The translations under genes were made by a program, and so were the position numbers. Source: Ceratotherium simum simum (lineage: Eukaryota > Chordata > Mammalia > Perissodactyla > Rhinocerotidae). From it: a stretch of DNA of 64,000 nt. The DNA is taken from positions 9,097,621 to 9,161,620 of the forward strand of contig NW_004454239.1 of the NCBI RefSeq assembly GCF_000283155.1. The letters are read 5' to 3'. The notes under the pieces were generated by a model. The model had not been told where the DNA came from. It saw only the letters and a program-made list of their open reading frames with translations, and did not search any database. Below, piece after piece: positions 11,863 through 23,699 of this stretch (position 1 is its first letter; every line of letters begins with the position of its first letter).

Positions 11863-12325
11863 TTTCCAAAAGCCACTTTATTCATAATAGCTAAAAATTG
11901 GAAAAAACCAAAACATCTATCAGCAGGAGAATGGATAAATAAATTTAGTGTATTCATATAATGGAATATGACACAGAAATAAAAAAGGATAAACTATTGA
12001 CATGTAGTAACATGGATAAATCTCACAGACATAAGTTAAACAAAATAAGCCAGACACAAAAGAGTAGAGTACTGTGATTCCACTTACGTGAAGTGCAAAC
12101 ACAGGCAAAGTACTCTCTCGGGATACGCATTGGGACAGTGACCAGCTCTGGGGCTGTGAACTGGGAGGAAGCAGAAAGGGGGGCTTCTGTGGTGCTGGAA
12201 AGGTTGTATGTCTTTTTCCAGGTGATGCTTCAGAGATAAAAATGAATTGAGCTGTACGTTTAAGATTAGTGTACTTTGTAAACTTTACCACATGCATTAT
12301 ACCTTCATTAAAAATTTTTTAAAGC
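11863..12325 (+). repeat. L1 ORF2 tail and 3' UTR
   Basis: Forward L1 3' end. It reads 'ccactttattcataatagct', 'aaaacatctatcagcaggag', 'atggataaataaat', 'aatggaatatgacacag', then 'ataagccagacacaaaagag', 'gattccacttacgtgaagtg' and the 'gtacgtttaagatt...actttgtaaactttaccac' end. Heavily mutated; no usable frame. Confidence 0.85.
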
Positions 12326-13035
12326 GTAAGATGCATTTTAGTGCCAGTTTTAAGTGATATTTTACACCCCTCTAAACTCGTCTGTGTGTGAGCCTCAGCC
12401 CCCCTCGGAAGCAGAGGTCGCCAAAGGTGATGACAGAAACAATGCAGAAGGAGAATTTTTTTTTGTCTCATCTTCTTCTTCAACTTCTCATTCACTCTCC
12501 CCTCAGTGTTTCCAGCCTTCTTTTCAAAGTGTCAAATGATTATTTAATGTTCATTAATCGGATCATTCCTCTGCCTTATTTATCTGACAAAGTGTTTTTT
12601 TTCCCCAAATATCTAAACTGAATTTACCCCTTTCTGATGGCGGCCCATCACTTCTTCTCCTAGCACCACCGTCCAGCAACAGTGGAGAATCGCTCTCCCC
12701 TCGGGGTCGGGCCCGTTCCCATCTAGAAGCTGATTAGGGAATGGCATTTGTTTAGTCTCCTGACAACCAAGATGGACCGTAGACCCTCTAATAACTTGTG
12801 AAATAGCCAAGGTGATGGGCTTTAAAATTTTCCTCAGGCAGATTTCCGGTTGAAGTTGAGGGAAGCAGTGAAAGCCTCCTTTTATCCGCCACCAAGCTGC
12901 ATCCCTGTTGACTTTGCTCAAAACCTGTGTCATCTCAGAGGCCTTTCTGGAAGAGATAGCCTGAGCTGGAGTCTCAAAATCTGTCTGCTAGGATGGAAAG
13001 CAGACCCACGTGACCAGCCACCTCTGTGATGGCAG
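12326..13035. other. Single-copy DNA
   Basis: No recognised repeat or gene. A pyrimidine-rich run occurs at about 12465-12520. Some AT-rich sequence near 12530-12600 ('tgttcattaatcgg') resembles regulatory DNA, but too little is present to call. Confidence 0.4.
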
Positions 13036-13405
13036 GTGCGGCCCTGCAGTTCACTCATTTTCTCACTCATTCATTCACTCAACAAACATTTACCACGCAC
13101 CTGTTACACTCAGCATACAACAGTAAACAAAACGGAGTCTGGCCCTCAGAGCATGTATTCTAACTGCAGAGACGTAAATAAATGAGAGAAATTCGTAGAG
13201 TGATAAATTACATGAGTAAACGAAACTGAGAAGTAGAATTAAGAATGCCCAGCGGGGTGGAGACATTTTATGTAGAATGGTCGGGGAGGGCTCCTTGAGG
13301 AGGCAACATTCGGGCAGTGACTTGAATGAGGAGAAGCTGGCTATGCAAGTGCTGGGGAAATCATCCCAAGCAGAGGAAAAATCAGTGTCAAGTGTCCAAA
13401 GGTGA
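13036..13405 (+). repeat. Old L1M-type 3'-UTR-like repeat
   Basis: Starts with the familiar 'cattcattcactcaacaaac' followed by 'atttaccacgcacctgtta', then 'ctggccctcagagcatgtat' and 'gggagggctccttgaggagg'. This dispersed eutherian repeat is usually placed in old L1 3' UTRs. Related blocks occur at 15.6, 39.0, 48.1 and 58.1 kb. Class assignment is from memory. Confidence 0.5.
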
Positions 13406-14345
13406 AAACACTCTCTATGACTTCTAGGAACAGAGATAAGGGAACCCCAAAAGCAATCCCTGACTCTGTCCCACTGCCTAGCCTCCCTACCAGGACCTCC
13501 TCCTTTTTTGATATTCAACAGTGGCCCTTGACAAGACCATGGCATCGCCTTCTCCAGAAAAAAACGACAACTAAAATATTGGCATCCACCATGATTCCTC
13601 TTCCAAAATCCTGTTGGAGAAACCCCTGTTCACCTTGTCCCAGCTCAGGCTCAGCTGAGACCCCTGCCCTCTGGAAGACCAACAGCAAGTCTCCAATTAG
13701 GCTGGATTATTTCTGCAGAGGCCCTATGTAAAGAGAGCTGTCCTCTGGAAGGATATGCTGACTGACCCAAGCTCTAAGGCTGAGTGTACACAGCAGAGAG
13801 ATCAATAAACACAGCCATGAATTAGGATACTGGTCCAATTCCTGTGTCAAGACTAATTGTAGGCTCACTTTAAGTAACATGCCCTTTCTGATCAGAAGCG
13901 TTTCAGCCCAAGGAAAGACAACATGCTGGGGTTTCACATCTGGTGCTTCACATAATTAGGATTTCACAGTTCAAACAACTATTTGATATTTTATTCATGA
14001 AATCAAAGCTGTTGGTCAACTAAACAGGACTCATCCAGAGCTGTGGACATGCACAGACATTCAGCAAGGATTTGGTGACATCACTCGTTCAATTTCTAAT
14101 TTTTCTTCCTCATTCTCAGGTCTCATAGAAACTGACTAAATCCAGTTTGGGTGTTCACAGTCATTAGATCCCTGAGCATACCAGAAACTACCAAAGCTTC
14201 ACAGATGCTCAATGAGCATCCTGCGTTTCTTGAGCCTTGAATGATGGAATGAGAGGATTGCAAAAGAAACAGAAAGGCCAGTCCTTGTTCCTAGAGAAGT
14301 ACTAAGTCCTAGAAGAGAAACGAGCACTAGAAATCAAGAGGGAGG
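13406..14345. other. Single-copy DNA
   Basis: No gene or repeat recognised. Open frames such as 13402-13731 plus (109 codons) begin inside the preceding repeat and lack any domain. Confidence 0.45.
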
Positions 14346-14492
14346 GTACAGAGCAGTGGTTAAGAGCACAGACCCTGAGGTCCAAATTCTAGTTCTGCCC
14401 CTTACAAGCTGCATGACCTTACTCAGGTCAGATCATATGTCTAAATCTATTTCCTCATCTGTAAACAGGGAGCATTAACAGTACCCAGTTGT
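14346..14492 (+). repeat. MIR SINE, 5' part (split)
   Basis: The first part of a forward MIR: 'gagcagtggttaagagcaca', 'gaccctgaggtccaaattct', 'agttctgccccttacaagct', 'tttcctcatctgtaaacagg'. It stops at the point where consensus MIR would continue 'ctacctcatagggttgttg'. That continuation appears 870 bp downstream at 15366-15440. Confidence 0.85.
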
Positions 14493-15365
14493 GCTGGTGC
14501 TTCTGCCTTTGCCCCTCCAGATGACTCTCCACCCTTCTCCGCCCCAGGAAGCTGATCTGCGAAAGCCTCACTCAGGCTCCCTCACACCCCAATTTCCACT
14601 TGTGTTTGGCTGATGCAAGGCAGCAGCAGGAGGGTGGAGAGCGAGAGGCAAGAGAGGTCACGGCATTTGTTCCTCTCCCCACTCCCCGAAGGTGCAGTGT
14701 GGGCCATCAGTGAGTTCCTTCCTCCGTGACCACAGCTCCTGCCTTGCAACCCTCTTCCTATGGCTGCAGCATTCCTGCGGTTCCCGTGTCACCACCCCCT
14801 CTCCTTGCAGCTTCAGGCCAAGAGGGTGTTGTAAGTTTGGTTCTCCAGGAAGCAGACTCTGCAATGGAGATTCACGTGCAGGTAGTTTATGAGAAAAGCC
14901 TCTTAGGATCAACCCCTGTGGGGAAGGGAAGCAATCAGGATTGGGCAGAGGGAGTTTCTTTGCAGTCTTAAAGATCTCTGCAGAATCTATGGCTATCTCT
15001 GAAGATGGGATGGACTTTCGGAGTAGTCCCAAGGGGACCAGGCCCCTGTCTGTCTCATGTAGATCAGACATCGGGCGCATGGCAATTCCCAGCTGCCCTA
15101 CCAGAAGGCTGGCTGCCGAGGGCTGTCAGTTGGCAGCACTCCCACCAGATGGGGGAATGCATCCTCCAGTCCTGATGACGGACTTCGGCAGAGCATCATA
15201 GTATCCACTACACAGTGATGATAGCTCTCCTCCACTGTCAATCCCTCAGGAGGTCCCCACTTAAGTTTTTATTCCCTTAACTCCACTGAAATCTGTATAA
15301 ACGGCCACTTAGTTAAATTGCCTTTGAGTTGCCATTAGTTTCTTGTTGGGACCCTGATGGATACA
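14493..15365. mobile_element. Insertion splitting a MIR; LTR-like, unidentified
   Basis: About 870 bp sits between the two halves of one MIR, so it is an insertion younger than that SINE. It begins near 'tgtgctggtgcttctg' and ends near 'gggaccctgatggataca', consistent with TG...CA LTR ends, but I find no convincing target duplication. The segment around 14830-14900 ('ggttctccaggaagcagac', 'gcaggtagtttatgag') is related to blocks at 22.07 and 48.84 kb. Open frames within it are not credible genes. Confidence 0.55.
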
Positions 15366-15440
15366 GCCCTTCATTGGCTTGTTGTGAGGGTTACAGAGTG
15401 CCTGATACACAGCTGGGCTTCGATAAACACTCATTATTCT
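15366..15440 (+). repeat. MIR SINE, 3' part (split)
   Basis: 'tcattggcttgttgtgaggg', 'ttacagagtgcctgatacac' and 'gataaacactcattattctc' are the remaining 3' portion of the MIR that starts at 14346. Orientation and register are the same, which makes the 870-bp insertion unambiguous. Confidence 0.8.
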
Positions 15441-15629
15441 CCAGAAATGACTCCTAACTCTTTCCTGATACTGAGCCTTCCTTTCTCTGGGGCTTCATGA
15501 GTCAGTGGCCACATTGACAAGAAGTCCTGTAAGGGAGCCAGTGGGGGGATAACTTGAAGTTAGGGAGGTTTTCCCGAAAAAGCTGATTCTGAGCAGGTTT
15601 TTAAGTGTCCAAAACAAAAGGTTAGTTAG

Positions 15630-16620
15630 AGATTATGCTACCAAAGCAATGCAGGCACTTCATTCCTTCAAAGATGAAATTAAAAGAAAGACATGGCTCC
15701 TGCCGTCACAGAGTTTACAGTCCAAGGGGAAAGACAAAATATACAAAGAATCAAGCAAATATGTACCTGCAGATTGTGGTGCAGGCAATGAGGGAAGGGC
15801 ACTGTTTGCATAGACAGAATAACAGGCACGAGGGGACATATGCACGTAGATGGGGCAGCCTGTGAGGAACCGGCATTGAAGCTGAGATAACTAAGGGATA
15901 CATTAGTCTCAGCCATGCTTGGTGGGCAATCCACTCACAGTTCTCAGAAGTGCAGAGAACCCAAGGTGACACTGGGGAGCCGAGCAGATGGAGGGGAGTG
16001 GGATGGACGTGGGCAGATGTGGCATGAGGTCAGACCACAGAAGGAGGCAGGCTTGGGGTTGCAGGGCCTTGTAAGCTGTGACAGAGAAGGGGGTTTTTCC
16101 TCTGAGTGCAATGGAAGTCGCTGGAAGGTTTTAAGCAGGGAAGAGACAGCATCTAATTTATGTTTATGAGAAACCATGATGACTACTACGTGGAAAATGG
16201 ACTGGAAATGGGCAGAGCGGAGAGATCTGGTAGGTTATGGTTGTGTATCAAAAGAGCGGGGGCAGTGGTTTGGATAAGCATGGTGGCATTGGATTTGGAA
16301 GGAAGAGGACAGATTCACAGTATACTTGGACTTGATAACGAATGGGGCACGAGGGGAGATGAAGAGGAAGAAACACGGATGATTCCGTGGCTTAAACAAT
16401 GGAATGGATGATGGTGACATTTACCGAGAGGGGAAGTGTGGAGGAAACAGGTCTCGGGGAGAAGTCAAGGGCATCGCTTTGTACAGGTTGAGTTTCAGAT
16501 GTCTCCAGGCAGAGATGGCAAGCACGGAGATGTGTGCTTTTGTTGCTCAGAAGAGACATCCGGCCTAGCAATGTGGGCATCAGCAGTGACTAGAAGGTAT
16601 TGAAAACCACAAGAATGAAT
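15630..16620 (+). repeat. Old L1M-type 3'-UTR-like repeat, long copy
   Basis: Nearly 1 kb in consensus order: 'gctcctgccgtcacagagtt', then 'gggccttgtaagctgtgaca', 'aatggaagtcgctggaaggt', 'tttaagcagggaagagacag', 'aggaaacaggtctcggggag' and 'aggttgagtttcagatgtct'. The same unit recurs at 39.0-40.8 and 48.1-48.8 kb. Short open frames inside it come from the repeat. Confidence 0.55.
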
Positions 16621-18049
16621 AATATAAACTGGCAAAAGAGTGGAAAAGAAGAAAGGAAAGAAACAGACTCTGGACCTAACCCAGGGGAATTCAACATTTA
16701 GAAATTCTATTCAATATTTATTGAATATTATTTGTTTGCAAAGCTTAAGTGTTGCTATATGAATTATTTTATCCCACCTATTTCATGCATATTGCTATCT
16801 AAATTGTTCAAAATTTGTCCTGGCTACATATATCTTCAAATATGCTTGCCCCTATGTCTGAAATATCTGGACCACTTCTGGCGCACATGCCACATCCACA
16901 TCTTTCACTGGTGGCTAGGAGTTGCCTTTTGCACTTGCTGGAAGTAGCAGACAGCCATTTTCAGCGTGATGCAGAATGCCATAAGAACAAGACCAAGAAG
17001 AAAATCTCTGCTTCCAGCCCAAGAGGCACTGATTTTAGAGATACCCCACTGGCCAGAGGCTGCAGTGGTCATCTCTGGCTAAATGGAACCCCCATATGGG
17101 TGTGTGGTTCAGCTTGATATGACTCAGAGCTTCGTACAGGTCAGAGCCTGTGGCCCTTCCCTCTGTTAGTGTTCCCTTCACCAACAGGCCCCTGCTTGTC
17201 TCAGACGTTCACACCATCTCCTTTCCTGAGGTTTCCTATAAGGAGGGCCATCTGCTTCTTGTTACAGTGTCATTAGAGCAATTAAGACAAAAGTGAAGTA
17301 TGAACTTGCATAAATCAGGCCTCCCTGGCTTAGCTTTCCTGTGGAGGATGTATACTGTCTTATAATTTTTCACTGATACCCTCTGTCTCCAAGGTCCTAA
17401 CTCCAGACCATCTGGAAATCACCCATGCAACTTTCAAAATTCAATCAAGCACAATGTCAGAACAAATACTAGGGGTGGAAGTGAGAGGAACCTCTTCCGT
17501 GGGGTGAAGAGACTCATGTGTTACCCGCCCTCCTGCCCAGGAGCATTTGCAGCCTATAAGAGGTCTTGCTAGGAGGCAAATGGAAGACTTTCAAGTATCA
17601 ATTCATCAGGAATTTGAGATCTAGAACACCATTTAATGCCCATTAAGCACAACATTCAGGGACCACCAACGCTGGCCTCACATGCAAAGAACACCTCTCT
17701 GAGGGTTGAGCCTGAGATATGCAGAAAAGCAAGCTTCCCCACCACATCTTTAGGAATCAGCCTTTCAGAACACAGCAGTGGGGAATTTAGAGAAGACAGC
17801 TTATCTTTCTTTTTTACATACTAGAGATTTATATGACTTTTCTGATCACCCAGGAGGCCTTGGTGTATTAATTCTAGATTGGAGTGGAATGACACGCAAA
17901 GAAATTTTCACAAACATTTTGCTGGCACGGCAGCCTCTCCTCCTACCTCAGTCTAGTCTGAGACCAAATACTAAAACATCCCAGCGCCCAGGAGCAACCT
18001 GCTTGCCAATGAATGAATATTTGATACGAGGTGTTTTCTTTTTTAAGAG
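16621..18049. other. Single-copy DNA
   Basis: No gene or named repeat. It includes a small perfect inverted repeat at 16708-16727. Open frames (16815-17117 plus, 100 codons) are not protein-like. Confidence 0.45.
16708..16727. repeat. Small inverted repeat
   Basis: 'tattcaata' (16708-16716) and 'tattgaata' (16719-16727) are exact reverse complements separated by 'tt'. It sits in very AT-rich DNA, where chance palindromes are common. Confidence 0.7.
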
Positions 18050-18980
18050 AGGGTAATCAAATCAGGCCCAAATTATCTAGATTTCACACATTTTAGCATA
18101 AAATTAATTAGTTTGGAGAATTATGCAATAGATAAACACACCAAACTTGCATTTCTAACTGCATGTTTACATTTTACACCCAGCTCCTTTCATTATCCCA
18201 AGGAGTTGCCTGTAGCATGACTTTCCCATTAAAGGAGAGGAACCCACCAAATGATTTCATTTTTATGTCTGCAGAGCTCCTGATAAACTGACAGCGGCAT
18301 CAAAGCTTTACAAATACATTTTATTTTCATTAAATGGCTAATCTAAAACCAATCAACCAAGACGTATTTGGAATGGCTGCACAGAATAAAAATGTGTGGC
18401 TCCTCCAGAATGCATGTTAAAACAAATCCACAGTAATTATTCAGGCAGACAATACCTGTTAAAAAGAATCTGAGTTTGATAAGGTTGACTCTGTGGTGTG
18501 TTCACAGTAATGACAGACAGACTGGGAGCTTGGATCTGTGTCACCAACATTGCATAATTAGGAATACAGCTGTTTGCATGTAAATTGAATTACTCATTGC
18601 AAACAGCCCAAATATGGAGAGGATTCAAAATTCTGGAGGAACGAATCACATCTCATTGACTAGCATAATCTGACTACTGCTGTGCCAGAATGAACCCAGC
18701 AGCATATCAGAACCAGGCTAAATCTGTGAAAGAAATTGGTAATGAGAAATGGTAATGAGAAATGAAATATCAAACTGGGTATTGATGGTGTGAATTGGTA
18801 ACTGGTTGTAAAGGAAGAGAAAATATTAGCTCCTTTCACATCAACAGAAGGGCTATGTGAACCCCCACACTGAGTGATAAGTTTCTAATGATGGTTTTAT
18901 TGTCAGTCATAATTTCCAATTGGAATTAGATTGTTCCCTTTGAGATGCAATTGAAATTCTCCACTCCTGGGAGCCCAGAA
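18050..18980. promoter_or_regulatory. Candidate conserved non-coding element
   Basis: About 930 bp without repeats or long frames. It contains homeodomain-like and similar cores: 'aaaattaattagtttggag', 'cagtaattattcagg', 'gcataattaggaatac', 'gaattactcattgc', 'ccaattggaattag'. A 13-bp exact tandem duplication of 'ggtaatgagaaat' lies at 18738-18763. This is a plausible distal enhancer, but conservation cannot be judged here. Confidence 0.4.
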
Positions 18981-21495
18981 GTGGCTAGTGGCTCTAGAGG
19001 TCTGACATGGTAGAAGCAAGAACAGGGTGCAGAGTGACCCCAATTCCCACCAGAATGGAACCCAGACTTCCTGGAAATGCTCTCACATCAGTGCCTGTCG
19101 GGGGAGCATTTACTGTGCCCAGAATGGCTCACCCGTGAGTGGAAAAGCCTTTACAGAGTCCACCCAATCCACTCCTTTCATGAGGGTGTTAACCACACAG
19201 GTGCATTTATGGAGCACTTATCCTCCCAGGAAGCCAGTTGTCCCAGCAGCAGATCACCCCAAGAAGGAAAGAGGGAAGCCGTTTCTCTCTCTGAATATAG
19301 AGCCGTCATCATGCTGACAGGCCCGCATACCATTTTACTTGGCTTGAGACCCAGGCAACATTTTTCCTTTCCCTGGTCATCTTCAGATGAAATAAAATCA
19401 AAGGAAACCTCAGTGGAGCAAGTAACTCTCTGGACATGTGAAATACTTAGGGGGAAAGCAAGATTTGTAAACAGCTCTTCCTGAACAGGCCACACTCTCC
19501 TGGGTCTCAGCCAGGAGACAGATTGAAATAGATTTTCCACCTCAGAACTTGGAAGGAATTATGTATGTTCTGAAATGAAGCTAATGCATGTTATAAATAA
19601 AATCCGAATGTGCTTATCTCCCTATTTTTGGTAGCCTGTGCAACACCCAGGAGCCTAGGAAGGCTCTTGGCTGAACCAAGAGCATCTGGCCCTGAGGCTG
19701 AGACGGGTGGCACACCTGCTCCGTGGGCATCATCTGGCCTCATAAATCACTTGAGGTGCCCCCGTCTGGAACACGTGGGCTCTAAAACCCAGGATCTACG
19801 TGGTAAAAAAAAAAAAAAACGAAATGTAGATATACCTTATATCAAAACCCAGATTTCTCTCTTTTCTTTAAAAAAAAAAAAAAGATATTTGGCAACACTG
19901 GGCCCACATTCCTTCCTGACTACAAATCACTAGACTTGGGTGGTGGCTACCCCTCCAGGTGACCCTGAACCCTCCAGACGAACAGAGTCCTCACCACTCC
20001 CAGTTGTCTTCCAGTGTCAGTTTTCCAATGTCAGTTGCCATTGGTCATTACACGTGTGCTATTGTAAGGATAAACATAAAAGTGACATATTTTTCAGTCC
20101 CCACCTCTCTGTCAAAACTGGTGAATGGAAAGACAGCCTGAGAAAGTTGCATGAGTCAATAAAATCGGGAAGGAGCCTATTCCTCAAATGCAGGATGCAC
20201 CTACCGCTGTCCACTTCTTCACTTACGTCACCTTTCTGGGAAAGTGTGTGTTTCCTGGGAGCAGGCATCACAAACTGAGCACTGACTCAGAACAGAAGCC
20301 ACGTCAACCAACACACAGCCTCTGGTCCACAGTCAGGGACAGAAAGCACCACACAAGGTTGGGAGAGGGAAAAATGCTTTTAGTTCAGTCTTTCACCCGA
20401 TGTAGGACATTTACCCTAAGCTAAGCCCCATTTTTCACTCTCAGCTTGGATGTCACATAGTTTGTATCCAAGTGTGTGATGCGGTTCATTACTACTACAA
20501 TTTTACTGGTTAGTGGTTCGTTTCAACCCATCTTCCAGAGGCTGGATATGAGTCTTCCTCAGTGTGAGGTGAAGAGAATGCAACAGAGGGACAGAGAAAT
20601 GCACTGGAGGGTGGAGATACTGAAAATCTGTCTCTTCTGCACATTGTGGTCTCAGAGGATCAAAAGTAGAACACATACAAGGCTGACTCCAGAGAGAGAG
20701 TTCCTAGTCCTGTTTTCCTCATCCGATCAAGCCTTCCGAATGGAAGAGGCCTCCTGACGCTCTTCCCTCCTCTTCCCGGCCTCCTGGTCACTTTTCCTTG
20801 CTTCCTTCCTCCTCACTCTACCACGAGGCACACAAATCCTACTGGTTGCTGGCACCTTTTGTACACACTTTTGTCAAAAACTGGAAGGCTGACATGTTGT
20901 CAAAGGGACTTAGACTACAAATCTCAAAGTCCTAATAATTTAAATTACATTCGCTGCTGGTGAAAATAAACCCACATTTTTGGGGCTATCAGAAATGAAG
21001 GCTTCCTCTCAAATCATGTGTTCCAAGCCTTACGTGAATGTATAAACATGACATTCACTGAATTTTCGCAGATGATGTGGAAATGGAGACTGGAGGGCCT
21101 GGTGACCCAGGGATGCCTCAAGGCTATGAGACTTGTACCCAATTGCTATAGGTTAGCCAACACTCTGCTTCTCACAGCAATTTCAGGGTGGGATGCAGGA
21201 CGGCAAAAACATTATCCAGGGATGACTGGTCAGGCATGCAAATCAGCTTGCTCTCCCTGGGAAACTGACCTACAAAAAGTATATTAGAATTAATGAAGGT
21301 ATAACATACACCCAGGCTGGTGTGTTATGTCTCAAAGAAAAAGCTTAAAGGGGCATTTTCCAGAGCCTGGTTATAAATTCCTTTACTCCAAAGCATCCCC
21401 ATCCTATCCAGCTATCCAGATGGATCATGGAGCTTGGTAGGCCACAGCACTATGGCAATAGACAGGCCCAGCTGGCTCAGCACTTACTAAGGGCA
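18981..21495. other. Single-copy DNA
   Basis: No gene recognised over 2.5 kb. Two A-runs are present (about 19805-19820 and 19870-19883), without a recognisable SINE body in front of either. The open frame pair 19077-19484 plus and 19178-19540 minus overlaps on opposite strands and has no domain. Confidence 0.45.
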
Positions 21496-21505
21496 TCAAT
21501 GGAAA

Positions 21506-21955
21506 TGTATCAGCTAGCTTTCACTGCATAATAAACTGGCCCAGAACTTACTTGCTTAAGGCAACAAAAGTTTATCATTTTCTCATGATTCTGTGGTTGG
21601 CTGTATGGTTCTTCTGGTCCAGATTGGGTTGGCTGATCTCTGCTGAACTCTCTCATCTGTGACGAGTCAACTGACAGCTGGATGATGTAGGATGGCATCA
21701 CTCAGGTTGTTGGTAGACTAGATACCAGGGACTTCAGTTCCCCTCCATGTGTCCTCTCATCCCCCAGCAAGCTGGCTCTGGTTCACTCACCTGGTGGCCT
21801 CAGGACTCTAACGACAGCAAGAGCAGGAGCTGCAATGCACAAGTGCTCCTCAGGTCTCTGCCATGTCACTTTTTGCTAACGTCCCATTGGCCAAAACAAG
21901 TTACATGGCCAAGAAGAAGGGGCGTAATTTGTGGCCAGTTTTGCAATTTACCACA
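21506..21955 (-). repeat. MaLR/ERVL-type LTR, near full length
   Basis: The element begins 'tgtatcagctagctttcact' and ends 'gttttgcaatttaccaca', TG...CA, 450 bp. Diagnostic phrases are 'cttaaggcaacaaaagttta', 'tcatgattctgtggttgg', 'cccctccatgtgtcctctca', 'gcaggagctgcaatgc' and 'cattggccaaaacaagttac'. Flanking 5-mers 'ggaaa' and 'gggaa' differ at one base, which fits a decayed 5-bp duplication typical of ERVL/MaLR. Orientation and subfamily are uncertain. Confidence 0.7.
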
Positions 21956-22059
21956 GGGAATCCCCAGATCACCTGCTTAAGACTCAAAGAGAGTCAGAAA
22001 ATTAAAACATGGAATGTTAAAAAATATTTAAAGCAGAGATAGAAAGAATTGGCAGAGTC

Positions 22060-22490
22060 TATGTCTTTGGCTGGGTTTTCCCAGAAACAGATGGAAGAAA
22101 GGATTTAGGTGCAAGTAGTTTACTTGGGAGGAAACCCTAGAAACTACCTGTAGGGAAGTGGGGAAGTGAAGGAAGGGAAAGGGAGAAAGTGAGTTAGGGG
22201 GCGGGTTATCACTGGGGGCAACAGGGCTCAACCCCGTGGGATTCCTCTGGGAGATGAGGTAGAGCAAGCCCATTGTTCTCCAGCCCCCAGGGCAAGAGTG
22301 CTGGGATAGGATGCACCACTTCCCGTCCATCATCAACTGAGGGATGCTCCAGGGGGCATAACTCCCCAGCACTTCAGTCTATGCTGCAGGATTCAAGCAG
22401 GGTAGGGGCCAAGAAAGCCCTCAGGCAAAGAGCGTGGAGCAGGAAGTCCTCAATCCAGAGGCCTGCAGGAATACAGGTGAGACACTGAGC
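22060..22490 (+). repeat. Unidentified LTR-like element (copy 2 of 3)
   Basis: Shares 'ttttcccagaaacagatgg', 'ttaggtgcaagtagtttact' and 'gggaggaaaccctag' with blocks at 14.83 and 48.84 kb, each of which has a 'ccagaa..cagac/at..gcaagtagtt' start. It is probably an old mammalian LTR whose family I cannot name. Frames such as 22028-22372 minus fall inside it. Confidence 0.45.
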
Positions 22491-22534
22491 CACACTACAG
22501 TGGAGGGCCCCGGGGAGGCCATTGTGTTCAGGGC

Positions 22535-22700
22535 CCTGCTTCAGCACTTACTATGTGACCTTAGACAAGTTACTACATCTCTCTGTGCCTATTTTCTCAT
22601 AATAGTACCTACTTCATTGAATGGTTAAGAGAATGAAATAGATTATTCTATATACAGTGCTTAGAACAGTGCCTGGCATATGCTAAGTGTTAGTTAACGC
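22535..22700 (+). repeat. MIR SINE
   Basis: Forward MIR, 3' two thirds: 'ttactatgtgaccttagaca', 'agttactacatctctctgtg', 'aatagtacctacttcattga', 'cagtgcttagaacagtgcct', 'ggcatatgctaagtgttagt'. Good match to the consensus order. Confidence 0.9.
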
Positions 22701-23474
22701 TGCTTTCACATAAATCTTTGTTTTATTGTGGTGTCCAAACCCGTCAGGGCCTGGCCACCTGGAACAGCCCCTGGTTCCAGGAGGGCACTTCAGGAGCCCA
22801 GAGGGAAAGAAATGAAAGGTGCCCTTGCTCTCTGAGCTGAAAGAATTAAACTCTTCAGTATGGAAACTAAGACCATTTTTATTAATGTTTTTTGCAGTGG
22901 TGAGAAACAAGTTGCAGAGCATAAGTAAATAAGTAAGGGAGAAAGCCTGATGTCAGGGGAGAATCTTAAATTAAATCTCAGTAAGAGTCGTCACTCAGTA
23001 CCCACACCTGGGAGCCAGGCAGCGTCGCTGGTGCGGTGCAGGGCAGAGGGCAGGGCAGCCACCTGGGCCCCACCTCCATCCCATGTAGTTGGCCTGGCTT
23101 TTCCCCTCCTCTCCTTGATGCCCCCAGGAAAATCTCCCTGAGAGCTGGACACGTTCTCATCCAGGAGTCTCAGTACTCTGCCCCACTGAACAGCCAAGGC
23201 CCCAGAGGGTCCCCTAGTACTGTCTGCTTTAACTTGGGTTGAGGAGAATTTGTTTGGGATGAGAAGTCTGCAAAGAAATCTAAGCCAGCCTCAGAACTGA
23301 AAACACTAAATAGACCATGAGAGGATCCCGACCTTCACAACGCATTTCCAAGGCCCCACTGCCTGCTTCTTCCCCGCTGTCTCTGTTCCCAGCCAGACTC
23401 CATGGGGTCAGAAACCCAAGCCTTGACCACCATGTTGATCTCTCTCTTACCACACTACTAATCCCTGGGATTCG
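22701..23474. other. Single-copy DNA
   Basis: No recognised gene or repeat. Overlapping short frames near 22978-23242 on both strands are chance. Confidence 0.45.
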
Positions 23475-23650
23475 ATGAGCACTTTCTAAGCCCTGTGCTG
23501 AATGCCCACGTGGTTGCTATCACTATAGCCCCATTTTACAAATGAGGAAACTGAGGCTCACCAAATTAAAGCCGGCAGACAATGGAGCTAAGATTCAAAT
23601 CAGGCTGACAAAGTCCAGCGGCCGCCTCTCCGTTACTTGAGCACATTCTG
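23475..23650 (-). repeat. MIR SINE
   Basis: Reverse MIR: 'agccccattttacaaatgag', 'gaaactgaggctcacc', 'caatggagctaagattcaaa' and 'tcaggctgacaaagtcc'. The reversed core is well preserved. Confidence 0.85.
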
Positions 23651-23699
23651 CCTTCTTTCATACTGGTGTCTCTTGTACATCTGCCTTATCTCCCTGGCT

